A stretch of 64,000 bases of DNA from Vanrija pseudolonga (taxonomy: Eukaryota > Basidiomycota > Tremellomycetes > Trichosporonales > Trichosporonaceae), in assembly GCF_020906515.1 (NCBI RefSeq), contig NC_085852.1, positions 1,364,001-1,428,000 on the forward strand, read 5' to 3'. Below the pieces are notes generated by a model. It did no database searches, had not been told where the DNA came from, and worked only from the letters and a program-made list of their open reading frames with translations. The stretch's first letter is position 1. Every line of letters starts with the position of its first letter. The position numbers and the translations under genes were made by a program. Shown here one piece after another: positions 22,933 to 36,744 of the stretch.

Positions 22933-25691
22933 CTACGACTTTGACTTCTTGGCACCACCGGGAGGGTTAGAGTCCAGATGGTCCTGGATCGCGTCGATGA
23001 TGTCCGCCTTCTTGGACCGGTTGACGAGGGAGATCTCTGCGACAGTGTTAGAGGTCGCGGGCATTGTGGCGACTCACTGTTAAACTTGGCGTAGTCCTTC
23101 AGCTCCTGGACCTTGAGCTGCAGGCAGTTAGCAACTTACGTGTGAAGCGCACAACTGACCTTGTCGAGGGAGCCCTTCTTCCAAGCGCCTTCGACGTCCG
23201 CCAGGTCATCTTTATCAATCTAGCTGTCAGCACACGCCAAGCACCCGGCTCACCTCCACCACCGCACGCTTGACGGGACCCTTGGTCGCAAGGATAATCC
23301 TTGATCGTTCGTCGTCGTCAATAAGCTGCTTCCACTTGGACATGATTGCACCGGCAGCCGTGTGGATTCCCTTGTACTTTGGCAGTGCGCGGTCTTCGAA
23401 CTGCTCCGTGTCAAAGTCCTCCTCGAACGCAAGAGCCTGAAGCTGCTCCTGGTGGTACGCCAGTGCTGGGACGGGTCAGTTCGACGTCCGAGACGTGTGG
23501 CCCACCTGGGTTCGGGTACGCATCCGACACGTATTTCCTCGACTTGAAACGCAGCTTGCGCATGAGCTTCTCCATCTCCTTGGTCTGGTCGTCGGTGGCT
23601 GAAAGGGTGAGCTCATTTGCCGCGTGAATCACCCACCAGTCAGATTATCCGTGTAGGCCTTTGGTGGGTCGCGAATATCGTCGATAAACGGCAGGACGAT
23701 GACATGGAATCCGGGGGGATCTTCTTGCGCTCCCTCCTTGGTGAACGTCTCCTCTTGGGGAATGAGCGCACACATCTCGGGGGTGCTGTTGATCCTGAAG
23801 CGACACAATGCGAGTGCGTGGCGGTTGAGTTTGACACACGACTGGAGCAGGGCGGTGAAGGTGCGAGTGGAGCCCGTGTACATCTGGTAGGTTAGAGAAG
23901 TCCTGACCTTGGCACCTACATTCTCGTCTGGGTAAATGAAGAACGAGTGCTTGACATTGTCCTCGAGACGTAAGCTCTCGGGAGACTGGAAGCCAAGGAT
24001 CTTGATCTCTGCGCGAGTCAGTTGCTTATCTTAACACCACCACTCACGGGGCTCGATACCCAACGACCTTAACTCCTTGATCTCGTTGTCTGAGAACTGG
24101 AGACGAGTGCGAGCCACAACTCTGGGACGGCCATTCGGGAGGGTGTCCGGCGCTGCCACCGTGTCATCCATTTCCTCATCTCCGTCATCGCCGCGATCTC
24201 TCCGAGCTCGCTCTAGCTTTAATAGCTCTTCGGCGTATATTTCTTGCTGTCTCTGGTGCTCGTCCGACTCCCACCAGTTTGGCTCGAGAATGTTCTTCAC
24301 CTTGGACTCGTCGCCAAACTGGAACGCCTGGGTGATTTGATTTTCGGCGAGGTCGCCTCCTGTCTCCTGTGTGGTGTGAGCACCCGACGGCCTGGTGTAG
24401 GATGCCACTTACGGCTGACGTATACACTGTCTTGATAGCAACTTCCTCCACCGTCTGGCCGCGCATACGGACGAGCTTGGGCTGGCCCTTCTTCTGCTCA
24501 GACACAAGGGAGTACCTGGTGGGTCAGCTCAGATCCTTACAGAATCCATGACCCACCCGCTAACGCCAATAACGATGTCACCTTCACGCCCGCCAAACTT
24601 CAGCGGGATAGAGAACTGCTTGCGCTTCGGCGCTTGACGGATGACCAGATCACACATCATGTCTGACAGCATCTCGAGGCCGTCAGCTGCTTGGTCGGCG
24701 ATATCGTCGCTCGCATCTCGGCCCAGGATGTCCTGTATGTGGTTAGCGGGACGTCCGGTGGATAGCGTAACCACACTCACGTTCCAGTACTTGTCTGGGT
24801 CAAACTTATGACCAGTGCGGCTGACAAAGAACGGGCCGATGCTGACGCCGTAGGCCTCGAGGTCCTGGAAGGTGTGAGCGAGAACACGACCAAGCGTTTC
24901 ACACTTACGCTGCAGACAGTCCTGGCCGGCGCGCGATTCTCACTTCCCGGTGGATCATCGTTGTCCGTAACAATAAGCACGCGCTTGTTTCCAGCAAGCT
25001 TGGTGCCACTGCGTCATGAGCTCGCGTCTAGATGCACCACTCACCCGTCACGGAAGAGGAAATTGCAGGTGGACAAGACATCGGCAATGTTGAGCTCGTT
25101 CTTAGGGGCGCACGGAGGGAAGGTCTTGCGAAGAATGGGCGGCTCGACAGTTGGCTCGTCACTGTCCTCTTGCTCATCATACTGCTCATTAGCAGTCTGG
25201 AGGAGCTTGACCAGACGCTTGATGTCGGAGGGGTTGATTTGGCGGACGGCCTGGACGACATACGTGCCAGGCTTGTACGTCCCATGCGGGGATGCGGGCA
25301 CCTTCTCTGGCTATTCCACGTTAGCATATCTCCCATCATGCACACCCACATCAAGGTTATAGAGCAGGAGGCCGACGCTGTCCGCTGGACCCGTGACGAC
25401 CTTGTTACGTTCACTCCTGACGACAGCCTCGAGGGCCTGGTGCAGGGCGCTCTTGCCGCGGATCACGCCAGCGCTGTTCCGCTCGTCCGGCATAGGCGTG
25501 TGCATTGACTCTGACCCATCAATCGCAAAGAGGATGTGGTCACGGTTTGCAAACTGATACTGTGGGTGTCAGCGGGGGGAAGGTGCCAAGACGCGTACGT
25601 CGGACTGGTCGATGACTTCGTCGTCGTAGCCCGCGTCTAATGTGTCCCATGCTGGGGCTGAGCGCGCGCCGTCGCCATAGTAGGACGACAT
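22933..25691 (-). CDS. KU70: Ku70 DNA end-binding subunit
   Basis: About fifteen exons encode roughly 720 residues. The vWA-like N domain shows DHILFAIDGSESMHTPM and DSVGLLLYNLD; the central beta barrel includes GYSLVSEQKKGQPKLVRM and TRLQFSDNEIKELRSLG; MYTGSTRTFTALLQSC and the hydrophobic block VIVLPFIDDIRDPP follow. The C terminus is a SAP domain (LKVQELKDYAKFNKISLVNRSKKADIIDAI, split by an intron). The SAP domain marks Ku70 rather than Ku80. With Ku80 it forms the ring that loads on double-strand ends for non-homologous joining. The start MSSYYGDGARS at 25691 is the first Met of an acidic leader. The gene is divergent from PFK-2/FBPase-2 with 318 bp between starts. Confidence 0.95.
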
Positions 25692-26009
25692 TGTCGGTGG
25701 AGCTTGACCTGCTTGAGAATGGTGCAAATGCAAGAGTGCAGAGGGAACTGGCGCGTTCAGTGACCATCTTTCGGATCAACAACCGCGGCGGCGGGATGCC
25801 CAGCCAAGCCCAGTCGCGTCACTTTCAGCGGGGCTCCAGATTTAATCGATCCACCCACCTTTATTATCGACTCACTTCGCTGCTGCCACAACCAACCCCA
25901 AGCAGCCGACAGTGTCACCCGCAGTCATCGTTCCGCGCTGCTGGCAACAGATAGCCAAGGACAACAACCGACAACTCCCTCCTTCTCATCTTCACTCAAC
26001 TCACCCACA
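25692..26009. other. Divergent promoter region (KU70 / PFK-2)
   Basis: 318 bp of promoter between divergent starts, with a CTTCTCATCTTCACTCAACTCACCC pyrimidine-rich leader in front of 26010 (given here in part). No other feature is seen. Confidence 0.4.
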
Positions 26010-28166
26010 ATGTCCATGCCCCCTCCAGGTCCCCCAAAATCAACAGTGCCAGCGACCAAGTCGCCCCTGTCGCGCTCGCCCGGCAACAAGTCGCCCAGCA
26101 AGTCACCCCTCCTCAAGCCGCTCACCCCGAGCAATCCTCCCGAAGCCGGCACCCTCGCCGACGCAATCTCCAAGATCGACTCGCTCCGCCTCTCACAGCC
26201 TCCAAGTGCGGCCACCTCGCCCGTCCCTTCCGGCGCGTCGAGCCCCGGCACTAGCGCCGCTGCCGTTCCTCCAATGACCAGCGCCGCGGCTGCTGTGCGT
26301 CGTGCCAGCGGTGACATCACGAAGCATGCCAGCCCGCCTGCGACCCCACACTTTGGTGCCCAGAGTGGCATGTACGTCAGAGTGTCTTTGGGGTTCTCTG
26401 ACAACCCAGGCTCAAGACGCTCGACGAGAGCACAAAGATTCTGAGAGCGAACGCGAAAGAAAAGGGCCTCGAACGTGCGCCTTCAGTCTCGGGTATCGGT
26501 GGTGTCGGTGCGTATTTACCGTGCTGTAGTGGCTGGTCTGTGCAGAGCTGACCCGCGTAGTGGAAAAGCCAGACTACTCTGAGGCCAAGATTGTTGTCGC
26601 CATGGTGAGCGCCCATGCACGATATGTTGATGGGGCGCTGACACCCCACAGGTTGGTCTGCCTGCGCGAGGCAAGTCGTACCTGAGTAACAAGGTCATGC
26701 GGTACCTGAGGGTGAGTGGTCGTGTACAAGGCCAAACTAACATCACCAGTGGCTCGAGTATAACGTCGAGGTGTTCAACGTGGGACAGCTGCGTCGCTCC
26801 AAGGCGCGCAGAGATCTGGAGGAGAACGGCGAGAAGGCGGACCACTCTGCCCAGTTCTTCTCGGACGAGAACCCGGACGCCAAGGCCTCCCGAGAGAAGC
26901 TGGCCGAAGAGAGTCTGGATAACCTCATCACCTGGCTGAAGAAGAAGGGAGGAAATGTCGGCATCATGGACGCTACGAACAGCACCATTAGCCGCCGTGA
27001 CAAGATTAGAGAACGGGTCAAGAAGGAGCCTGGACTCCAGCTCCTGTTCCTCGAGTCGTACTGCGATGACCCGGCCCTCATTGCCGCCAACGTCGCCCTC
27101 AAGGCCAGCTCTGGTGACCCCGACTACAAGGGCATGTCGCAGGAGGAGGCTGTTGCCGATTTCCGCAAGCGCATTGCTGCGTACGAGAAGGTCTACCAGA
27201 CGATCGCCGAGCCCGACATTAGCTTCTGCCGCATTCAAAATGTGGGGCAGCAGGTGTCGATCAACAAAATCGAGAGTTACCTCCAGAGTCGAATCGCCTT
27301 CTACCTCATGAACCTCCACCTCAAGCCGCGCAGCATCTATCTGTCAAGGGTGGGTTAGACGTTAGGAGGGTCTTGCTGACATTTGCAGCACGGCGAGAGC
27401 ATGTACAACGTCGAGGGCAAGATTGGAGGCGATGCCGAACTGTCGCCCCGCGGCATGCAGTACGCCCGTGCGCTGCCAGACATGGTCAAGAAACACATCG
27501 GTGGCGGCGGCGTTGAGGTTTGGACGTCGACCCTTACGCGCACCATCCAGACCGCCTCGTTCTTACCGTTTGAGAAGAAGACTTGGAAGGCGCTGGACGA
27601 GCTCGACGCCGGTGTCTGTGACGGCATGACCTACGAGGAGATCGAGGAGAAGTACCCCGAGGACTACGAGGCTCGCGACGAGGACAAGTTCAACTACCGC
27701 TACCGCGGAGGCGAGTCTTACCGCGATGTCGTTGTCCGCCTCGAGCCCGTCATCATGGAGCTGGAGCGCCAGGAGAACATTCTCATCATTGGTCACCAGG
27801 TGGGTTATGGTTTCGTTCAGTGCTAACCCTCAGGCTATTATCCGTTGCCTGTACGCCTACTTCATGGGCCTGAGCCAGGAGGAGCTGCCCTACATCAAGG
27901 TGCCTCTCCACACCCTCATCAAGATTTCTCCACGCGCGTACGGCTGTCTGGAGGAGAGGTTTGCCCTGCCCATTGCTGCGGTCGACACACATCGCTCCAA
28001 GCCCAGCAAGGAAGGCAAGAACCCAACGTACGGCCTGTCCAACCTCCCTACTGGCGACGTCCCGGTCCACGACACGAGTGCACGCAAGTACTACGACCAG
28101 ACTGCCGACGCCGACAAGGCCGCCGCTGATGCTGCGGCACCTACTCCCAAGGCTGCCGAGGCGTAG
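26010..28166 (+). CDS. 6-phosphofructo-2-kinase / fructose-2,6-bisphosphatase
   Basis: Seven exons sum to 1923 nt, 640 residues; introns are 34-47 nt. Residues 1-150 are Ser/Pro/Ala rich, with many SP sites (TKSPLSRSPGNKSPSKSP) that could be kinase targets. The kinase half begins VVAMVGLPARGKSYLSNK with the Walker A Lys181 and continues with WLEYNVEVFNVGQLRR and GIMDATNSTISRR. The phosphatase half shows the histidine phosphatase motif SRHGES (His394), then LSPRGMQYA, TRTIQTA and ENILIIGHQAIIRC. Both active sites look intact, so it should make and break fructose-2,6-bisphosphate, the glycolysis signal. An exon junction falls between the Arg and His of the RHG triad. Confidence 0.94.
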
Positions 28167-28699
28167 GGCGGTGGCGAGGTGCATGCCGCCACGTGCCGCG
28201 AACCACATAGAGGAGAGTGTAACGCATCAGATTGAAATGGTTGTAAGATCCACTAGAATGCAATGCCGTGTGGCTGAAGAGGGCGGAATTGTCTGTGACA
28301 ATGACCAATTGGTGACGGTGCGGCAGTTGCCGCATTGACGTGCTATGTGAAGCGAAACGCGCCGCTGCCAAGACATGGCGACAATCAAGCGGCAATCGTA
28401 GTTGCGACAGCTCTTGCTCCAAGATCGACATGGATGGCGACGGTCGCGAGCATAGACTAATTCCAGTTTCTGCCCTCTTGGCAGCGGGGCCCAGCGCCAG
28501 CGTGCTGGCAGCTTGATGTGTTGTGTTGTAGATCAGACCTCAGGGCGAGTGGGCAGGCGAGCCATTTGCGCAGCAACTGGGCGTCAGCAGTTACTTATCC
28601 GGAGCCGAACAAAACCAGTCAGTCGCGTGAGCTGCTGTGGTGCTTCTTAGCTTCTTCACTTGTCATGCATATACACCTAGTTGCTACACTTTTGTTGCT
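28167..28699. other. Convergent intergenic region
   Basis: 533 bp between two convergent stops. No coding frame with recognisable motifs and no RNA gene are seen. AT content rises near 28650-28700, as expected for polyadenylation signals of the oxidoreductase gene. Confidence 0.45.
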
Positions 28700-29782
28700 T
28701 TAAACAAGCTGGGTGATAAGCTTGCCGCGGTTCTGGCCGACGAACAGGCGCTGCCAGACCTGGGGGATGTCCTCGACCTTGGAGGGCACGAGGGTCTCGG
28801 CGTCGTCGAGCTTGATCTTGCCCTCGGTGACCCAGCCGGCGAGCTCCTTGACGGCGACGGGCCAGCGGGCGCCAATGTCGATGACGATGAAGCCCTGGAT
28901 GACGAGACGGTTCTTGACAATCTCGGAGATGTTGCTCAGGTTCTGGTCGGCGCCGTGGTAGCCCGCGATCATGCCACACTGGGCAATCTTGCCGAAGCGG
29001 CGGGTGACCTTGAAGATCTCGTTGAGGACGTTGCCGCCGACGTTCTCGAACACGCGGTCGGCGCCCTCCTTGGGGAGCGCGGCCTTGAGCTTGGCGGCCC
29101 ACCCCTCCTCCTTGTAGTCGATGCAGTCGTCTGCGCCGAGCGACTTGACCCACTCGACCTTGTCCTTGCCGCCGGCAATACCGACGACCTTGGCGCCGAC
29201 GACGTTCTTGGCGATCTGGACGACGATCGAGCCGACCGCACCAGCGGCACCCGAGACGATGAGCGTGTGCTCGGGCTTGATGTCGAGCACGTCAAACAGG
29301 CCGTGGTACGCGGTCACGGCGACCATGCCGAGCACGGAGAGCGACGCGGTCGGCTTGCCGGGCAGGTCGATGGCGGCGAACTGGACAGCCGAGGCAGGCG
29401 CGACGGCGTAGTCGGTCCAGCCCCACGAGCCGACGACGCGCTGGCCCTCCTTCCACTTGTCCGAGCGCGACTTGAGGACCTTGCCGATGGCGGTGGCACG
29501 GACGATGTCGCCCTTCTGCACGGGGGGCGAGTAGGCGCGCTCCTGGTGTGTGTTAGCTGGCTACCATTGAGGGTACCACCACATCACACCCACAGGGTCC
29601 TGGTCCTTCTGGATCCAGCCGCGCTGAGCCGGGTCGTTGGAGAGCGACTCGACCTGCACGAGGATCTCGCCGTCCTTGACCTCGGGGAGGTCGCGGGTGA
29701 CGAGCTCGAACGTGTCCTTCTGGATCGCGCCCGCGGGGGGGTTGGCGAGGATCCACGCGCGCTGCTGGGTAGGAAGGGACAT
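28700..29782 (-). CDS. MDR-family NADP-dependent oxidoreductase (alkenal reductase-like)
   Basis: Two exons (29782-29594, 29542-28700; intron 51 nt) give 343 residues. Seen: the GroES-like N domain (DPAQRGWI, GKVLKSRSDKWKEGQRV), the Rossmann loop SGAAGAVGSIVVQIAK, then GADDCIDYKE and DRVFENVGGNVLNE. These match the zinc-free leukotriene B4 dehydrogenase / alkenal double-bond reductase branch (yeast YML131W-like). Enzymes of this branch reduce alpha,beta-unsaturated carbonyls with NADPH, often as stress defence. Zinc-binding Cys residues of alcohol dehydrogenases are absent. A long antisense frame covers the gene but is a GC-rich shadow. The substrate is not predictable. Confidence 0.92.
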
Positions 29783-29868
29783 TTTGGCTGCTGGGTTTGG
29801 TGTGGGTGTAGGGGAGGTGGGGGGGTGTGCACGAAGGTGGTGGAAGCCTGCCCCCAACTATATACCCA

Positions 29869-29874
29869 CCCACC
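29869..29874 (-). promoter_or_regulatory. TATA element of the MDR oxidoreductase gene
   Basis: TATATA on the minus strand lies about 87 bp upstream of the ATG at 29782, within an otherwise C-rich leader. Confidence 0.5.
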
Positions 29875-30336
29875 ACCCCGCATCACGTCACTGGCAATAA
29901 CCGTTCGGCGTTGTTTGAGAGTCGCCGAGGCTGCCTCACCCCACACTAATGCTCGAGATTTCTAAGCCGCTCGGCCATTCAGCCGCGGCATGCGGACGCG
30001 CACCTCACCTCCACCGCATAACCGAAAGCACAGCCCAGCAGCCGCCTGCATCAGGGGGCATGACCACGCATGGAGGCTGCCTCCAAACGAACCTCCACTG
30101 CCGACTGCCGTGGACGGTGTATTCCAAGTGACGATTCCCCATGCCATCAGACGTAGATTATGTCATTGGAACGGCTGTGTCTGACGAGCCGGCTGCCGGG
30201 AGCCGTGGCGCGTGGCGAGGCCACCTGCGTTGTAGGGGAGGGCAGGTTAAGGTGCTCGCGTGGAATTAAGGTTGGAATTTCTAGGCATGCAGGACGAACG
30301 CAGGCCTGAATCCACGCCTACTTCCCCTCCCATCCT

Positions 30337-30351
30337 CACGTGGCACACGTG
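30337..30351. promoter_or_regulatory. Pair of CACGTG boxes upstream of ATP sulfurylase
   Basis: CACGTG occurs at 30337-30342 and again at 30346-30351, nine bases apart and about 470 bp before the ATP sulfurylase start. The first copy reads TCACGTG, the Cbf1 core word known from sulfur-assimilation promoters in yeast. Binding here is inferred. Confidence 0.5.
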
Positions 30352-30720
30352 GCAAATCTGGAAGTCGGCAGCAGTGGCGTCTTCGCGTCCACTTGTCGTC
30401 GTCCGTTCGAGATTATTGAGAGTAACCGATGGCGTGCTATCACAGCATATCTTGACAAAAACGTTGAATCATTAGCCGACACACTGGGTGCCTCAACGGC
30501 CGATACAGTCGCGCTCAGTGGGATCCCCGCGCAGCACTGTGGAGACCTGTCCATGGTATCTGGAATACCAAGACTCCAAAGTGACGTAGAAAGGCAAAAA
30601 GTTGACAAGCACGCAAACGTTCCCGAGCGAGCATGTGCAGGTGGCAGTGGTGCTCGCTCGCTGACTGACGCTTGCGATGTCCCGGGCAGCAGCTGGCACT
30701 CACGTTATTCCCAACATTGA

Positions 30721-32713
<1,993 letters not shown>

Positions 32714-34877
32714 ACAATACACGCGACTCTGCCGCTTAGCTGCCGTCTCTGCCTCCTCCTCTGTACAACGCTGGAAGGGTGTTTTTGCATTATTAAACCA
32801 CATTAGTAGAACAATGCCACTTTGTATTATGTTTGATTACAACCACGCGAGCAGAAGCAAGCTTGCTTCAAGCAAGGTTGAGTTTCGGGACTAGTGCCGT
32901 GAGGATTGCCGTGTCGGTCGCGGGAGAGCGGGACGGCGAGGCGTCCAAGGATGTGAAGGGTTGGGCCACAACACGAGAGCCACGAGTTGACCGTCATGAC
33001 AGGGTGGGCCAGGGGTCAGAGCCACTCACCCCCGCCGCTTCCTGAGGGTTCCTGTTTCATGGTGACCCAAACCTGTAAAACAGACCGCGCGAACGTCGTA
33101 GTATACGGCACGGGCTGGGCATGCTGGGCAGCGACACCAACAACCGTCTTGTTGCGTTGCCGCGCCCACTACTACAGCAAGCGCACTGCAGCGGCCAAAG
33201 GACGCCGTCGTCGAGACATGCATGAAATGGCCGTGTGGGCAAGGCGGCAACAAGCACTCGTCCCAAGCAGACCAAGACACTGGGCGCGCACGCCCGACAG
33301 GACCCCAAGGATCCGCGCGGCGCTCGTTGACAGTTCCAAGGCACTCTGTTGGGCCGCTGCTGCCAGAAGTCTTGCTGCATTGCTTTGCAGCTACCGTGTC
33401 CCAAAACAGCCCATTGTCATGGCGACAAGGCCCGCTGCTGCGCCGCTCTCGTTGCCGCTGCAGCCACAGCCGCATCCGCTCCGCCCGGCACCGGCATCGG
33501 CGGTGTTGATGTCGACGACCGCCCCAACCTACAGCGCCTCGGCCGACCTGCATGAGGTAACGAAGACTGACAACTCGACGACGAGGAGAAAAGCATAACA
33601 ACCGTCGGCCGACTGCGCAAATGCTCGAATGCGCGTCGGGCGAGAGGGCAGAGGGACGCGTCGTCGTCGGTGGAATGGAATGCCAGGTGGCTTGATTGCC
33701 GTCGGGTTGAGGGCGACCCACAGCCAGCCAGCCAGCGGCTGTTGCTCTTGTCGCCTGCTCGAGCCGACGAGCCGAGCTTGCCGCCTGCCCCTGCGCTGCA
33801 GCAGCAGCGGGCATGAATGGCCATGAGCTGATTACGCTACGGGTCCGCGCCTCGGGTACTTTACGTGGTGACGCGTGTGAGAACGGGGTATGCCTATACG
33901 ACGGGAACGTAACAGTCGGCCGACAGAGAGGGAAGGCGACGTGCCTTGCATTCCTTGCAGTTGGGTCAAAACAACGCGCCGGCGCGCGCGTACGGCGCGC
34001 GGGGCGCGGCGCAGTACCTGGGGACGGCCGGGGGCTTGCTCGTCCACCCCGCGCCCCCGCGCCGCCCGCAGCCCTCTGCCCGCCTGCGGATCGAATGCCA
34101 AGGGCATCCAATCAAGGGGTAAGGGTTGCCGCCTGTCCGTCCACCGTCGGTCGTCTGCCTTGCTTGCCGTCGACGTCCGTCTGCTGCAATGCTATCTGAC
34201 ACACACACACTGCTCGCCTTGCACGCCCGCTCGCCCCCATCTTTCGGGCGCTGCTTCTGGGGCGCTGCAAGACTGACGACACACACTGTGTCTGACTGGC
34301 TGGCTTGTTGCCCCCGGCCGGTGCGCGCCATCCTCTGTCGGTCGAGCATCTAGGGTCTTTGTAGAGTGCCCGGTTGACAAGAAGAAGATGGGTGTGCTTG
34401 TGCGTGCGTAGTGTGTGTGTACACAGCGTACCTCGCTGTGCCTCGGAACCCAACCCTCCTCCTCTCACCCCCTGCCCCCCCCCCCCCCCCCTTCACTCGC
34501 CCTGTTTGGGTCACTCTCTGGCGGTGGTGGTCACAGACACTGACCTGCCGCTCCAGCCTTATACTTGCGCATGGACATCATCCACTTTTACCCCTCACTT
34601 CACTTCTCTTCTCCAGTCACTCCTTTTTAAGAACCCCTTCCTTCTCTTCCTTCGACGACTACCCGCGTTCACCACCGTCGGCGACAAGCTCACCAACCTC
34701 CCAACACACGTCTACGACTTTAGTAGCCTGCTCGCTGGCGACCTCGACCACCCCCCTTCCCCTTTAGCCACCCTCACCCTCTTCACCACCCCCAAGCGGG
34801 GCTTTGACATCACCCCAACAGGGTTGGCTCCTTCCTTTACCTCTTCACCCAAAACCTCGTCTTGGCCACCCGACAAC
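32714..34877. other. Long gene-poor region
   Basis: 2.16 kb with no gene I can support. The first 100 bp are AT-rich 3' sequence of ATP sulfurylase. The middle part is GC-rich and carries frames up to 361 codons on the minus strand (33026-34111) without motifs. The last 450 bp are strongly pyrimidine-rich and include a run of 17 C (34475-34491), and look like a long leader of the ThuA-like gene. A frame from 34374 is continuous with that gene but lacks any sign of coding. Confidence 0.5.
34475..34491 (+). repeat. Homopolymer run of 17 C
   Basis: Seventeen consecutive C bases inside the CT-rich leader of the ThuA-like gene. It is a possible i-motif or length-variable tract. Confidence 0.85.
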
Positions 34878-36431
34878 ATGCTTAGCTTTGGCGCCGCAGC
34901 ACTCTCGGCGTTCGTTCTTGGCGCCGGCCTCGTCCAAGCAGACGGCCCCGTTCACACACCCCGCGTTCTCGTCTTCACCGGTACCACGGGATTCCGTCAC
35001 GACTCGATCCCCACTGCTATCGAGGTGCTTGGACAGAACGCGGATCGCTTTGGCATTGCGTTCAACTTTACAGAGTGAGCCGACACACATACACTCCTTG
35101 CTTCATCCCGCATCCAGTGTGGCGTTCAAGCCTCCGAGTATGTGTGGAGACTGACACACTCCGCAGGGACAAGGGTGCTTTCAACGACGGGTACCTCTCG
35201 CTCTTCGACAGTCTGTTGTTTGTTTCTGCTTCGGGTGACGATGGTAAGTCTCCTACTTGCATACTGGGGTGCACGGATCTCGCGCGCCGGGATCTCAAAA
35301 CGCGATCGGCCCCCGCCTTTAGGTCATTCCCCGGCGCGGCGCGCGGCACGCCCTTTCTTGGCACAACACTTTTTGAATCTGCCACCATGCCACTAGCCAC
35401 ACAAGCCACAACACTAACACAACACCAGTCCTCGATCAGGCTGGCCAGGATGCCTTCCACCGCTACATTCAGAACGGTGGCCACTACATGGGCGTCCACT
35501 GCGCCGCTACGGCCCTGACCAACTCGACCATGTTCCGCCAGACCCAGGGCGGTGAGTTTTTGCACTGTCGCCAAGCACAAGCACCGCCACGTGCGGTGCT
35601 GGTCGACGGACGGCATCACGATGTACCTTTTTGCTAAACCTTCAGGCATCTTCGACTACCACCCGTCGTTTCAAAACGCGGTACGTGCATTACAGCGTCT
35701 ATCATTAGAACCATCCCTGACAGCCTTCCGCAGACCTTCCTCCGCCTCGATGACAACCACCCGTCGACGGTCAACCTCCCCGACCAGTGGCGCTACGTGA
35801 GTATTCGTACTGCCACATTCAGCCTCAGATTCACTGACGGCGTTTGCAGCCCGAGGAGGTCTACTACTTCAACAACGACCCCCGCAACGAGAAGGCTGTT
35901 GTTTACCTGACCGTCAACCAGTCGTCGTACAACAGTGCGTAGAGAATTCACCATGCTTCTGGGGCACGGATCTGACTTGTTTTAGACGACGGTGGCGACG
36001 GTGGACCCAACCAGGGCAACCCTCACCCTATTGCCTGGGGTATCGAGTCCCCCTGGTCGGCTGTGCCTCTCAGCCCGGGCGCTGCCGGTGCTGGTCGTAC
36101 CTTCTACACTGGCCTTGGTCACGCCAACGAGACGTGGCACGACGAGATCTTCATCGGACACATCTTTGGCGGCCTCTCTTGGGTCCTTGACGGCGCGACC
36201 ACCAAGGCCTACGGTGTCGGTCTTGTCGGCAGCACCGACCTTCCCCCCAAGCCCAAGCCAGTTCCCGTTGCCGCCCCCGACGTCAACGCGACCAACGCCC
36301 CCGCTGCTCCTTCGGTCAGCACCAGCCCCTCGGCGTCGGCCAAGCCAAGTGGCTCGTCTCTGTCGACGCCTCTTGCGTCCGCTCTCGTCCTCGGAGCGGC
36401 CCTCGTCGGTGCCCTCGCCTGCGCTCTCTAA
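34878..36431 (+). CDS. ThuA-like secreted, probably GPI-anchored protein
   Basis: Seven exons (34878-35074, 35167-35243, 35429-35551, 35646-35680, 35734-35796, 35850-35934, 35986-36431) give 341 residues. The start MLSFGAAALSAFVLGAGLVQA is a signal peptide. The ThuA fold follows: RVLVFTGTTGFRHDSIPTAI, FDSLLFVS, YIQNGGHYMGVHCAA, TVNLPDQWRYPEEVYYF, and TFYTGLGHANETWHDEIF. A Ser/Pro/Ala-rich stretch and a hydrophobic tail (ASALVLGAALVGALACAL) end the protein, as in GPI-anchored cell-wall proteins. ThuA domains are glutamine-amidotransferase-like and occur in sugar-related enzymes; activity here is unknown. The start was put at the signal peptide although the frame is open further upstream. Confidence 0.85.
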
Positions 36432-36744
36432 ACATGTCGCGTCCCCTCGCCTCTGGTCATTTGGTAAACTCGGTAGTCATTGTGATTAGTACCATTCCCG
36501 TCGGTTAGGAACCGGCGTCCTCTCCTTACCCTTGTAACAAAGGTCACGGACACTCGATGCACGCTCGACGTCAATACCTCATTTGTAGATAACCCAAATA
36601 TCATGACAGACAGCGGCTCGTAATGAAATCTCTCAAACTATGGCACAACGCAGGTGTCCTTGTCGGGCGGGGTGACCTTGGCTTGCTTCCTTCTCTCTCT
36701 CTCAACCCCGCGCGCGAATGCTAACAAAACTCCTCTCTCTCTGT
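36432..36744. other. Convergent 3' spacer
   Basis: 313 bp between convergent stops, AT-rich with TCTCTCTCT tracts on both sides of 36710-36740. No gene is seen. Confidence 0.45.

Noticed and set aside
28637-29965. 442-codon plus-strand frame opposite the MDR oxidoreductase
   Set aside because: Antisense shadow without motifs or splice logic.
29967-29977. Minus-strand TGGCCGAGCGG, a perfect type II tRNA A box
   Set aside because: No B box (GGTTCGANNCC) and no acceptor stem within the proper distance; chance or an old tRNA fragment.
34374-35078. N-terminal extension of the ThuA-like protein by 168 residues
   Set aside because: The extension is translated C-rich leader sequence and would bury a clear signal peptide; start kept at 34878.
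35118-35137. Possible 20-nt exon inside the first intron of the ThuA-like gene
   Set aside because: Flanking CAG and GTATGT look usable, but inclusion breaks the frame; a single 92-nt intron gives the family sequence.
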